DNA from: Lucifuga dentata
Lineage: Eukaryota > Chordata > Actinopteri > Ophidiiformes > Bythitidae
Assembly: GCA_014773175.1 (NCBI GenBank)
Contig: VXCM01000241.1
Location: 1 to 64,000 of the forward strand
Direction: 5' to 3'
DNA: 64,000 nucleotides
Each line of letters starts with the position of its first letter. Position 1 is the first letter of the stretch. The translations under genes were made by a program, and so were the position numbers. The notes beneath the pieces were generated by a model that was not told where the DNA came from, made no database searches, and was given only the letters and a program-made list of their open reading frames with translations. Of this stretch, positions 12,159 through 24,203 are shown piece after piece.

Positions 12159-12518
12159 CAGTAGGTTTACATGCATGTGAAAACTTTGAGTCTTCTCCGA
12201 TTAAGGTAATAAATTGATTTTCAGACATCATGTAAACACCAGAAACAGATAGAAACCGGCATAAATCGATGTTGAAGTTCTGCAAGTAACGGACCTAGAT
12301 GATTCAATAGCAAATAATTTTGTTCCAAGCACGTTAATTATCCATCGGCTTAGTCAATGTAAGCATCTTCCACATGCATTTCCATGCCTGGCTCACTTCC
12401 TCTCATAAGCTGATTGAGGAGTCATATCCATGCAGTGAACAGAATCCTATTAATTCCATTTTTGCCTTCGTCGCAGTACAGACAAAAATCAGAGTATAGT
12501 ATGCATGTAAGCGTACTG
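12159..12518 (-). mobile_element. CAGTA-ended short inverted-repeat element, copy 1
   Basis: About 360 bp, reversed relative to the copies at 32.7, 45.9 and 57.7 kb. The left end 'cagtaggtttacatgcat' and the reverse complement of the right end 'cagtacgcttacatgcat' form matching terminal inverted repeats. The internal word 'cgcagtacagacaaaaa' is the complement of the shared core. No coding capacity; looks like a non-autonomous DNA transposon (MITE). Confidence 0.7.
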
Positions 12519-13187
12519 TGTGTAATGGGATTTACTGTCCCTTAATGGTCCTTATATTTCAGGTCTATATTGACTAACCTCTAGAATCAAAGTGAATTTG
12601 GGAGTCCACGTCCTGGGTTGAATTAATATGTGACACATTCAGAATGTACTGCTTTGGGAGAAACTGAGAGGAAATAAAATTTGTTCTCTCATTTTTTTTT
12701 TTTTTTTTTANTTTTTTTTTTTTTTTTTTAAAAGATCTGTGGTGTTTATATCATAAATTCATCTGTTAACAATATACTGAAAATAACCAGGCAACCCGCT
12801 GTCCCAACACTAATGTGTGGTTGAGGGAGATGTATCAAGACATTCACACATTCGCTTTCCTGTCCGTTGTCCACCTTGTCCAGTTAAAGTGAAATGTAAA
12901 TGTTTTAAATGTAATATTGTGAATTACCCAGTATCCCAAAATGACTGTCTCCACATTTGATGTATGAATATTTTATGAACTTCGGGGAAGAAAAAAGTTT
13001 TTGAATTTCAACTACATTCCAATAGGCATCATTCCTTCAGTCACAGTGATGAGCCTAAATTCTCTACCTCTTAATTTTTGCCATTTTTGACAGTATGACA
13101 TAAGCCTGTTTTTGTAATTTTCTGAAAACTGCTCCATAGCAGAGCACATGTGGTTCCAATGTTTAGTGTCTCTACCTAACTTAAATT

Positions 13188-13193
13188 AATAAA
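13188..13193 (+). terminator. rdh10: Candidate rdh10 distal poly(A) signal
   Basis: AATAAA followed about 25 bases later by GU-rich 'gtgctgtgttatt', a normal downstream element. Confidence 0.35.
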
Positions 13194-14334
13194 GTGATTT
13201 AGATTATTAAGTGCTGTGTTATTACTGGCTGCTAAATTCCAAAGTGAAAACGGAACAATTACTCATCAGAAAGCACCTCTTTAGTCAAATGACAGTCTGC
13301 TGAATGTCTATTTCTGTATGTTACTCTGAATTCTGTGAATAATCATAGTGACTGACAGGAAAGAGGATCTTAATGAACTTCTTGGACTCAGTTTCCATTG
13401 TTCGGATGACACCCACCCAGTCCTTTTTCCTCCTTAGGACTCCTCTTTTGACGAGGATCAGTATCACAGTCCTCCCACATTGTGTCACTGTGTGACTCAG
13501 CCTTTAGATGTGGGTGTTGGCTAAAGAGGGCAAGAGCCATTTTCTTTGTAAATCAATAATGTAGGTAGAGCGTAACCAAACATGCGACTTTGAAAAGGAA
13601 AGTTTAGTCTGAGAGGTAGAAAAAGTCATTCAAGGTCAATGAATGTGGGACAACGGCCAGCGTTATACAGTAAACTACAGTTAGATACAGTTTGGTCACA
13701 TGAATATGAGAGGATAGGAGGTTGTTTTGAATTATAGAAAGGTTAACATCAGGAATCATAATTTAATAAATGATCTCAATTATTAGTTTTTGATTGCATA
13801 CTAGCTGTACTACCCTGTTTTGGCAAGAATCTGCTTTTGCCAAGGAGTCTGGTAGCAAAACAACAAATTCCCCCACCTCCCTTGAAGCTGTTATATAGCT
13901 GTATGTGACTCCTGACCTGCTAACTTCCCTAAAGGAGGGAAATAAAAACAAAATTCTCTAAAGTGCAGCACCAAACTGTCAGATTATTAAGTCATGAGTT
14001 AGATTTGGTCTCACATGCGCAAACTGCTGAGCTGTTTGCACCGTGCTCCACATTAATAATTTATAAATCTGGATCAGAGGAAGGGAGACGTGCGTTTCAG
14101 GCATTTAGACTCATTTAAGGCCTTTTGTTATTACAGATCTTCGATTCAAGATGAGTCATAGAATATCGACTCAGGCTTGTGTGTAATTACTGACAGTGCA
14201 GAGAACACATGGCTTAAATACAGAAAATGCCAATCCATGTGTGAGATATGAGTGGGACACAGAAAATCCATGTCCTGAAAGGCGTCCATGGTGCAGAAGA
14301 CAGCTCACAAGAACAGATTAGGTTTGAGCCATTT

Positions 14335-14440
14335 AATATGCAATTAAGGCAAAAATGTAGAGTAAGAGGTATACATGGATGGAATTAATAAGATTACATC
14401 AATGAACCTCTGTGTGAAATGCATGTATGCATGTGCACCG
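14335..14440 (+). mobile_element. Fragment of the CAGTA-ended element family
   Basis: Shares 'aaaaatgtagagtaag', 'tatacatggatggaatta' and 'ataagatt' in the same order as the copy at 45.97 kb. The inverted ends are missing, so this is a truncated copy. Confidence 0.55.
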
Positions 14441-15639
14441 ACTGTAAAGATGAAAGACATGAATAAATCAACTTTCAACTGTACAATCTAGGTCTGACAG
14501 TTTGATTACACCAAAGTGGCGATTTCGATTAAGGTGCTGACACGTGATGTACAATGATGTACTGACTGAGTGGAGTTCTAAGATGTAGAAAAACTCATCT
14601 AGGATGGTTTTCCTCCACTCATCTACAGTATCAGTTCAACAGACAATCATCATAGACAATCATGAATTTCACAGAACGAATTGATTTCTCGGAAAATACA
14701 ACCGTCCTCTAGACATTCAGTTAGCTCGTCCTTCCTGAGTCTCCTCACTTGCAGAGGAGTGTGGAGATGTCAGTCTTCAGCCTGCAGCGTATAAAGCTCC
14801 TCTGCCGTGACTAATCAGGTTGGATAAAGTTGCTCAGTGGCAGATTAGTTCTAATATGAGGGAGAGTCGTACTGACAGATTGGATCCCTTGGTGTACAGA
14901 AGCAATCAGCGCCTCTACAGCCGCTTCTAGCTACTGTTAGTGCTCAGCATAGTTCAAACAGGCTTCTTTGCGTGAAGCTGAAGGAAAAGGCCTGGATCAG
15001 ATCTGGCCAAGGATACACTGACCACAAAAATGCTTTTGACTCAAGAAAGAAAGAAAACGATTAAGATTTTGGACATAGATCAGCATCTATAGGATCCCCC
15101 TCAGTCTTTTATCTTGCTGTTAATACAGCTCTAATTTAGAGGACTTCAAGGGGGTCGATGGCACATAATTCAGATGGAAAAATCAATACCTCCTGCATTT
15201 GCTTTTGCATGGCACGGACAAGCCCCACAGCCCATTGATTTTCTTCTATTTTGGGCTCCAAGGTTCACTTCCCATATTGGCTAGCCGGAGCGGAGTAATT
15301 CATCTCAGCTCTAAAGTGGGCTCAAGCTGGTCCGCCACTACCTGAACAAGCTTCTGGAACAGATATCTGCTGCTAATGTGTGTGAACAGCCTTGATGCTT
15401 CCCAGTGGCTAGCAGATGTAGCTGCCAGCCGAGTCCATTACTCAGTGAATTTGAATTAGACGGCTGCTGTCCACATTTCTCATTCATCTAAATAGCAAGA
15501 GCACAGTGGATTTGATGCTGCGGTCTGCCTGTGTGTCTGTGTGTGTGTGCTGCTATATAAGGGCATAGCACAGGTGTACATTGACAGGTAGAACATTAGT
15601 AAAGGTCAAGTAAGATACGATAGAGGTAGTCAATGGGGA

Positions 15640-15835
15640 TGAAAGTAACTAAGTGCATTTATTCAAAGTACTGTTCTATACATAAGTATTTTCATTTTGT
15701 CTACTTTCTATTTCAACTCCACTCATTTCAGAGGAAAATATTGTAGTCCTGCTTTCTATACTGATCTGGTGACTAATTATTAGTTACTTTCCATGTTCTG
15801 ATTTTACATTTCATGGCATATTGCTGTTGTCAGAT
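15640..15835 (+). repeat. Degenerate copy of a common teleost interspersed repeat
   Basis: The word order 'gtaactaagtgcatttattc', 'aagtactgt', 'ctccact.atttcagagg', 'aatattgta', 'agttacttt' and 'gattttacat' follows a repeat I recognise as very abundant in percomorph genomes. Recognition is from memory; the copy is diverged. Confidence 0.55.
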
Positions 15836-18670
15836 TTGTTTTAGTGTATTTTAGGCATTTTTTCAAAAGTTGCAGACTTTACTAAACACTAAAACTTCAT
15901 TTCTGGGTGAAAAATTTCATATTCAATTTTGGGGATTTTTATGAGTTTAATCCATATTTTTCATAAATATATATGCTTATAATATAAAATGGAAACTACT
16001 GCATCTCTAATTTGGGAGATTTTGATTATATTAATATTTACCAGGTACATGTTAATTCAAATTAATATTTTACTGCTGAAACTTTTTTTTTTTACTTTCA
16101 CTTTTAGAGTTGTAATCGAGAATTCTTTCATCGTGGTATTTACCTATGTAAAGGTTGTAAGTTCTCTATCACCACTTTACAGATAAGCTGGTTAATAACA
16201 GACACGGCGTCTGAGACTTAGTTAAAAATTAAGTGGTTGTCTTTGACGAAACACAAACTGCATTTTTCATTAATTAAGTAATGAAAACTGTTTCAGAACC
16301 AAGTTTGTCTTTAGTATTAATTAATGGAATGTCATGACTTTGGAAATTCTGTAGTTAGTTATTCACAAAGTTCTTGGATCTTCAAACAGCACAAGTGAAA
16401 TCGTGAAGCAGCTTCTTTGTCACCTCTGTCTTTGGGGATTTGTTATTGCACAGCAACATATGAAACGGTGTTAATGAAGCAGCAGGGTGATCCTGGAAGG
16501 AGCACAGGGGGCTGTTTGTGTGAAGTATGGGAATGATGCTACTGAGTTATGAAAGAAATCAGGGTGAGCTACGTCCCTAAATGCATCTCGTGACTGGGGT
16601 TAGTCGTCAGATGATAAAGAACATTCTGCATTTATTTTTTTGAGTAATAACAGGCTGTATAATAGTAATGTTAGGAGATAACGAATTAATGCGCACCTGA
16701 AAGCAACACTCAGTTTTTAAGAATCAGGTTCAGCGCAATCTCTGGATGAAGGCAAATATATCACATTTTTGCTTTTCTTCAGTCAGTCCATTTCCTCTAG
16801 GTGGGCAGGTGTGTATTAATGTTTGTGTTGTAGTAATGGTGATGGTGGTAAATGCTGCTAGAATCAGAAAATGAATACACTTTATAGTCAGTCATGCAGT
16901 GGCAGTGAAAATTGATGAAATAATTTCAGTGTCTAGGAGTGTTTTTTTTTTTTTTTTAANTTTTTTTTTTTTTTTTAATAATGTATTATTTGAGAACTAT
17001 TCTTTAATTTAACTTGAGTAAAAGCTCAGTTGGGGTCTGACTTGAGAATTAAACCAGGGCGTAGTTTTCAGGTGCAAAAAACTTTTCCAAAAGTGCCTTC
17101 AGAGTGTCATCATCAGCAGATGGCATTGGGAACACCTTGTCAGCATTTATTCTGCAACATGATGCTCCAGTTTATGCAATTTACATGTTTCTCATTTTCA
17201 CTTGCATGGAGGAAATTCACTTTCCAGCTGATGCCTTTAGAAAAAGTGTGAAGCCTTGATTTAATAATGATGATAAAATAGTGGTAACTGCAACTGCTGT
17301 AATTTGGAGAAAACAAGAGACGGAAACTATTTTTTTTTTCCACATGAACTGAGGTGTTTTTACTGCATTTCAGTAACAGAAACTGCCTTATTACACATTC
17401 ACAACGAAGAAGAAGACACATCCGCAATGTCAGTGAACAAGCGATTCAAACTCAAAGTGGCTTTTGAGGGGAAGGAGTCTGCTAATCAGACTCAGGCTCT
17501 TTCCACTCAAAAGATGCACTCCAGTATGCAGGCATTAAAAGCACTCAGTTGATGCCTCGGCGGGTCAATACAACACACACAATGGGTGTAGATGTGATCG
17601 ACAAAACTGTNGGGGCGATCCACTGAAACAAAATCACTGGAATGTGATTTTCACTCACTGGAGGACACGCGGTCGACATTCCGGAGGGTGAACTTCACTG
17701 GCATGATGTGCGCATAAAAACTAGCCACTGTCAAACGCAACTGGCCTCTTTTTCAGGCTAAAACATACGAGTGTACTGGCCTTTTCCCTGCTGCTAGTCA
17801 GGTGTTCCAGTGATGCTGTGCCAGTGTGGGGTCATGTTAAAATGGGACAGGTAGACCTTCAGGAGCGAGAAGTTCATCCAACCTTCACTCCTGGATGGTC
17901 ACATTTCTACTGATTACTGCTAACACCAGTTTTGTCCTTTTCGTCCACATGAAAAAAACTTTTGTGTTATTTTTCACTATATGATACTCTTGCAAGTCAT
18001 ACACATCCATATAGATAGATGAACTCTTTTTTTTTATGTCAGCATACAAGGTAAGCTGGGTGACTATATATGAAGACAACAACTACAACTTTCACAGCAC
18101 TGGCATTGGTTAATTTTAAATACAGTACTCAAGCATTGTTAGATTAATAAAATAACAGAAGGAATAAAATAGGAACGGAATACCCCCCGAAAAAATAAGC
18201 TACTGTACGCAAGTTGGTTTCTCCCCTAAAATGTTTCTTTTGTATCTCAATGGCATGATGTACATATTTGTTTTTAACCATACCAAAACACATTGATCCA
18301 AAGGGAAATTGGTCTATGCAGTATATTCACTTTGGATTTCCCTTGATTTGATACAGTACCATGCATTTTTCTCATTAGCTTGAATTTCACTTTTTTTTTT
18401 TTTTNCTTTTTTTTTTTTTGTCCTCTAAATTTTACTGAAATCATCAATAAACACGTTTAGATAGCGTTGTCTTCACATAGACTCGGGTAATGGTGTTTTA
18501 GGCGGTCATTTCTCGGTGCACATCCACCCTATTGCATGTTGACAGGTTTTGCAGGATACAGTGGCAATCATGGGATAGGGGTTGGAGGGGGTTGGGGGGG
18601 AGANGGGACACTGTGGGTTGGGGTCTGTAAGGTTCGCGTGTGCTGAGGAGGGGTTGGGGGTCGTCAGCTC

Positions 18671-18764
18671 CTAGATGACAGCCTTTGAATCCTTGCAGAC
18701 CTGAGTGGTGGTGCCTGAGTTAGTCTGTTTAGTGTCCGTCCTCCCTCCCACAAGCTTCGCTGCT
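18671..18764 (-). CDS. stau2: stau2 terminal coding exon (phase mismatch)
   Basis: After acceptor 'tctttgcag', the frame [20 protein letters not shown] followed by [10 protein letters not shown] and TAG (18673-18671) matches the conserved C-terminus of Stau2 (mammals end QDCKKSKSAI or similar). This frame needs two bases carried over from upstream, yet the exon at 19672-19737 ends in phase 0. Direct splicing would give [11 protein letters not shown] and an early stop. Either a small exon of 3n+2 bases is missing from the model or the assembly has a 1-base error in the G-rich run. Confidence 0.8.
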
Positions 18765-20417
18765 CTGCAAAGACAAATTAAACCGTGTTAGGACACATTT
18801 TGTCCGAGGAGTCCCGCAATGGTGCCAATATTCTGTTCTAAGTGATCTAGTTGTATTTGTTTATGATGCTTTTAAAAGACAAAGTAATTGAAATCTTCCT
18901 GTGAACTGGTTGAAGTGAGACTGAACATCCTGCAGTTGTGATTCCAGACGCTGAATAAGTTATTTGACCAGTGAATCAGTGACAGGAAAAGAAAGCGATA
19001 AATGAGTGCTGATTCATTAACTGCTCAGGTGAAAAGTATGTGGTCCAAGTGCTGCCATGCTTGACCCTCATCTCTGATGGTGACGTAAATGAAGCTCTTA
19101 TAATGCTTGCGTTGTCTTTCCTCTCTTTTTTCCCTTCCTCTTTAGCTCTGAAGGAGACAAGAGGCTGTAAGAAAACAGCCCTGCCTAAACTTTTCCCAGG
19201 GCACACCTACTATGAAAATACTCCAAAAATGCTTGACAGTGATTTCCTCCTGATTCCAGAACCCCCCCCAGCGTTCCCACTTTCCAACTTCATTCTCCGC
19301 TGTTGTTCTTCCTCCTTCCTTCCTCATCACGGAGGAGACAGGAGATGAGGGTAAAGGAGGGGAGGGGAGGCGTGAAGAGGTTCCTCTTTTCTGTGGCAGT
19401 TGTGATCGAGCCTTGCTGACAGCCATCATGCAAAGCATTGAGCACTGACAGGACAGAGCGATGTGCTACATGTAAATGTGTACGCCTACCGCTGCTCGTA
19501 AATGGGAGAAAATGCCGAGCGGGAATGTTGGACATGTTGGGTGGGGAGGGAGCTGCTGATGGGCCAGGATTTGCAAGAAACCAGACTGATACAGTACATG
19601 TATGCACACACCTCAGCAAGATGACATTTTGATTCAATCTCCTACATGGTGTGATCCATGTCCTACCATACCTTGATGGGGCCATCCACCGGGTCCAGTC
19701 CCTGCTCCGACAGCTGTTTCAAGGCACTTAGAGCAGCCTGAGAAGAGAGAGAGAGAAAACAACAGATGGTCAAGTGAGTGAAGGAGGAGGGTGGGAGGGA
19801 GCAAGAGAGGGGAGATTGGGTGGGAGGAGTGTGAGTGTCACCCTTCAGCTGCTTTTCAAATAACACTTACGCTGGGAAACCTGATGCCAGCAGGACACTT
19901 TCCCTTCTCTCTCTGTTTTCTTTGGCTGCTCTTCTCTGACTGTTTATCTAGCATTATTAAGTTAACATTTCCACTTTGTGTTTTGGCTGCTCTGTATTTT
20001 CCGAGTCAATCAGAGAGACAACTGTAATCCTGATGAGAACTGCTAAGCAAATAGCTGCAGGTCCGAAATACCTATAAATTATAGAATTTGAAACACAACA
20101 CGCATAATAAAATTTTGTCTGGTTATGGTTTTGTGCCACCACAGTGTAAAAAGTACAAGGGCAAACTAAAAATTAACATAAATACACTGTATAACGACAC
20201 CACAAAATGTAAGAATTAAGCATCAGTAAATTTCATACAAAAATATGACTTAATTATGCTCAATTCTGTGGCTTTTAGCACTGTAACTGAAAAACATTTT
20301 TCAACTCCAAAATGTTCTATCAGTGTCTCCATCAAGTTTAATTCATAATCACAACCAGCCATGCTAAGCAATATAATAACTTGTCATTAAAAATAAATAA
20401 ATCAATCAATCAATCAA

Positions 20418-20448
<31 letters not shown>

Positions 20449-21067
20449 AAAGAACTATATCTCATCTGCATTTTCATGTATTCACAATATGCAGCTTGGT
20501 GCCCTGTGCCAAGCCTGGATCTACAATGCCATGATGTCATTTCCTTCCTGCTCATCTCATACCCCCCCCCATCTGTCTGTGCCAGCAAGAAGGACTGCTG
20601 GTGTTGTGAGGGGGGGNGGGGGGGGGGGGGGGGGGTCTGGTCTGCAAAGGATCTGAAAAACCAATGTCACCTTAAGTCGTATTTCATTCCACCTGAATCA
20701 GTCAAGAGAAGCTGGTGTAATGTGTGCGTCGTGTGTGAAAGTCAAGGGGTGAAGTGTAGAATGTGAAGCAGGCTTGGGAAGTAAAAAAAAANAAAAAAAA
20801 AAAAAAAAAAAGAAACTGATGAAACGATTTGCCAATGCAAAGACACCAAAAGAGTGAGACTTGTTGGACAACCACCGAGTTAAGTCATCATTACCAAATA
20901 CAATTAATGTCACAAACAGAAACCACTTCTGGGAAACTTGTGCATGTCTGACAGGGTTTAAGTGTGCCAAGATGAGCTGGGCAGGGCTGATCTGATCTGA
21001 TTTTAACCAGGCTGCAGGTCCAATCCTGACACGGATCCTTCCTCCATCCTAAAGATTGACTCCAGAT

Positions 21068-21111
<44 letters not shown>

Positions 21112-21278
21112 TCTCTGTGGGCTACGTTGGAGCGGAGGGGGTAGCTGGGGCATATATCTCCCAGTTGAGCTGACACCACTGGCTCTGCCTCTGCATATTG
21201 GAACACATTTAACATCTCCAGCTCTTCCCCTCCTCCATTCATACCAACCATCTATGTGAGGAGCAGAGGGGGGAAAGC

Positions 21279-21310
<32 letters not shown>

Positions 21311-24159
21311 ATACAAGACCCTATATAAAGCAGAAAAATTCTGATTATGTCAGACTAAGGATGTGTGTCACTGTGTAGTTGTGTGTTTGTGTGCTTGTAC
21401 ATGAGGGAAAATGGCGTGACTAAACACAGACCACTGTAGGTCTTTCCTATTTAGTAAGTAATGATGCAACCTTTTCAAATGAAGTAGATATTAGGAGTTA
21501 TGCTCTAACATATTTATATGCACGATGGGGGAAAGAAATATTCCCCTCCTTAAAGTTTCTAATTCAATATGTTGAGCAAGAAGAAGTTTCAGCTGATAGC
21601 TGTATTAAATTAAATTGTATTTTATAATACAAAAGTGCAATTCACCTCCTTGGGTAATTGTGTATTGTATGTGTATTAACATTAAACCATTAACACACCA
21701 CAGTGTGCATGATCAGTGCCACATATCAAAGAAGTTGGTTAGTGATGTATTCAGTCATTTTAATTCTGTTTTTAAATTTGAAGCTGCAATCCATTATTAT
21801 TGCATTTGTGTAATAATTTTACAAGGGTACTGACTTTTAATTGGACAATTACACATTGGTTTGGAACAAGGAACATGAGCTCCTCATGCTTAGGACATTA
21901 AACTCTGCTATGTTTACAACTGTAGACATTTAGTCAATAAATTTGAGTTCAGAATAAATTATTACAATTAAAAACAAACCAGCTGAAAAAAAAGAATCAT
22001 GAAAACTTTTTCCATGACTTCCTAGTTTGCTACTTTCCACAGAGACCAGTGTTGTCACAACTAATCTGCATCTCTGAAACTCCAGCACTGGTTAATTAGA
22101 GTCAAGATAAGGTTTTAGTGGGTGTGCTCAGTAGATGAGTGATATGTGATGACTGGTCATTCCCCTCATCGGAATATTCAACTGGGAGCTCCTAACAATG
22201 TTTGCAATACATTGAGATGTCTTTCGCTCTGAGAGAAAACATGTTTAGCATGCCTAAATCCAGAGAAAATATGAATCCTGCATTGCGTATTAGTGCGTCT
22301 AATTTCAGATTTTGAGAAACGTAAACCAGGAGTCCTAATTTACGACTGACAGGTGCAAGGGTCATAGTCTGGTTTGTATCCATCAAACGGAGAAAGAAAT
22401 CTCTGCTTACAGGTACTGCAACTCCTGCAACAATATAGTCAGACTGTTTTGGAAAATTGACAAACTGTTGGCCATTACTTAAGGCCGTTCTCCTGAGGCT
22501 CAGAAATCACCTGAAGCCCCAGTTAGCCTGTAACAGAAAATTTATGGCACAATGTTATTTTTGCTCAAGATCTGACAACCAGTGAGATTTAGAGCTTGAA
22601 TATACTTGCAGGGAGGATTTAAGAGATTTAATGTGACAACCCTGACAGCTGAAGGAATGTTTTCACAATTTCACTGTTAATAAACATACATCATACCAGG
22701 GCGCTTTTAATGTAACATTTACATGCTTTCCATATGTAGGAAGTACAATTATGTCATCTCACCATGACCACGACTGTCCAAGCTACTGAAGAGGAAAGCA
22801 TCATTAAGATAAGGAAAAACCTTAGAGACAGATTATCCTGGGACACTTGATCAGCGACAAGGACAGTCCAATCAATCTCCATTCTCTCTAAAGACCGATA
22901 AATTGTAATCACATCCAACTTCCCCGTGTTCACCGCTTGCTTGTTGTATTAATTCATTCGGTTTGGGATCTTTCTCTCCCTGTGTAAATACCCAAGACCC
23001 ATCTGTTGGAGGGGGATGACTGGAGATAAACAGCCATAAATCAGGGGCTTGAAGGTGGCAGTGCCGCTGATATACGACAAGCAGGCATAAGGGTGGAGGC
23101 AGCCAATCCCTGGACCCCGCAGCTCCATGAAGGACCCTAAGACAAATACTGAGCCTATCTGTGGGAACATCCACGGAAATCATTATTTTTCTAATGAGAT
23201 AAGTTGGCCATCGCCAGAGGCAGCCGCTGCACTGATGCGTCAACACCAGAGGAGTATGTTTAGTCTGAGGCTGTGACACACAAGATGGAAGTGTTCTGTC
23301 TTTGTCATAGGGAGGATACAGAGTAAAAGAGAAAGAGAGAGAGAGAGAGAGAGAGAAGAGAGAGAGAGTGTTAGCTGGAACTGGTGTGAGTTGGACATTT
23401 CTGTGAATTTTCAACAGATGCAAGTTTAAAGAGAAAGAAATTAGTCAATTCAGCCTTGGTCATCTTAGAAGAACCCTTCACCTATCCTCTCTGCTCACCC
23501 CCACTTAATTATGATAAGTCTGGAACTCCCCATGAACCATACAACAGCCTCGGCTGCCACTTCACACACTGACTCATTCGTCTATCTATCCAGCTGTCCC
23601 TAGTTCAAAGGCTTGGATAAACAGCGATCGACTGTCATGGGGTCTGAGGAAGATCTGCGACTGTGGTTGAGCTCCTGATGTGGAGTGACAAGGGCGGCTC
23701 ATTTTTCTGGGCCTGCTGAGCTCTTAATGGCTTTCCTGACAGAGTCTACGCTTCCTTCAGCGGCTTAACTAAACAAAGGCCCAGTCTCCCGGGAGTCTCT
23801 GGCATTGGCCTGATGGGTCTGATGGATCACTGGATCACATCAACTCTGACAAATCAGACCCTTGTGTCAGAACTCACTGGTGGACTACTGGGATCTCGTG
23901 AGACAACAAAGACATTTTAGTGGGAGCTGGCAGAGGTGAAAAGGTGTAAAAATGATGGTGGAGCAACAAGAGAAGCTAAGATGGAAAAGGAGCAGAAAAC
24001 AAAGAAAATAATGTTTAGTGAGAAAGGGAGGGAGGATGGGACTCAATAATTTCATCTCCATCACTTATCCCTCTGGCCCTTAGTGGCCATCAAAGACACC
24101 AGGGAGGTCCTAATGAGGTGAAGACCACCAGCATATTACTCAGTCTCACATACTAGCAT

Positions 24160-24203
<44 letters not shown>

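Larger units (their letters stand above)
11411..13210 (+). other. rdh10: Likely rdh10 3' UTR (end uncertain)
   Basis: Non-coding DNA after the stop codon. Poly(A) signals AATAAA occur at 11956, 12208, 12673 and 13188. The first and last look most credible because U/GU-rich sequence follows. A transposon copy (12159-12518) and two poly-T tracts (N at 12051 and 12711) interrupt the stretch, so the short form ending near 12.0 kb is at least as likely as the long one. Confidence 0.4.
13211..18670. other. Intergenic region between convergent genes, including the stau2 3' UTR
   Basis: No coding sequence is supported. The right part (perhaps 17.1-18.67 kb) is probably the stau2 3' UTR read on the - strand; candidate - strand AATAAA signals (TTTATT on +) lie at 17146-17151, 16631-16636 and 15658-15663. 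Also present are a fragment of the CAGTA element (about 14335), a degenerate teleost repeat (15640-15835), and poly-T tracts with N at 16960 and 18405. Confidence 0.6.

Noticed and set aside
19290..19685. 131-codon frame on the - strand overlapping the dsRBD5 exon
   Set aside because: It reads a different frame from the conserved AALSALKQ exon and has no homology that I can see.
22872..23423. 183-codon open frame on the - strand
   Set aside because: The N-terminal part is translated from a (GA)n tract (Ser/Leu repeats), no domain is recognisable, and no splice sites or conservation evidence support it.
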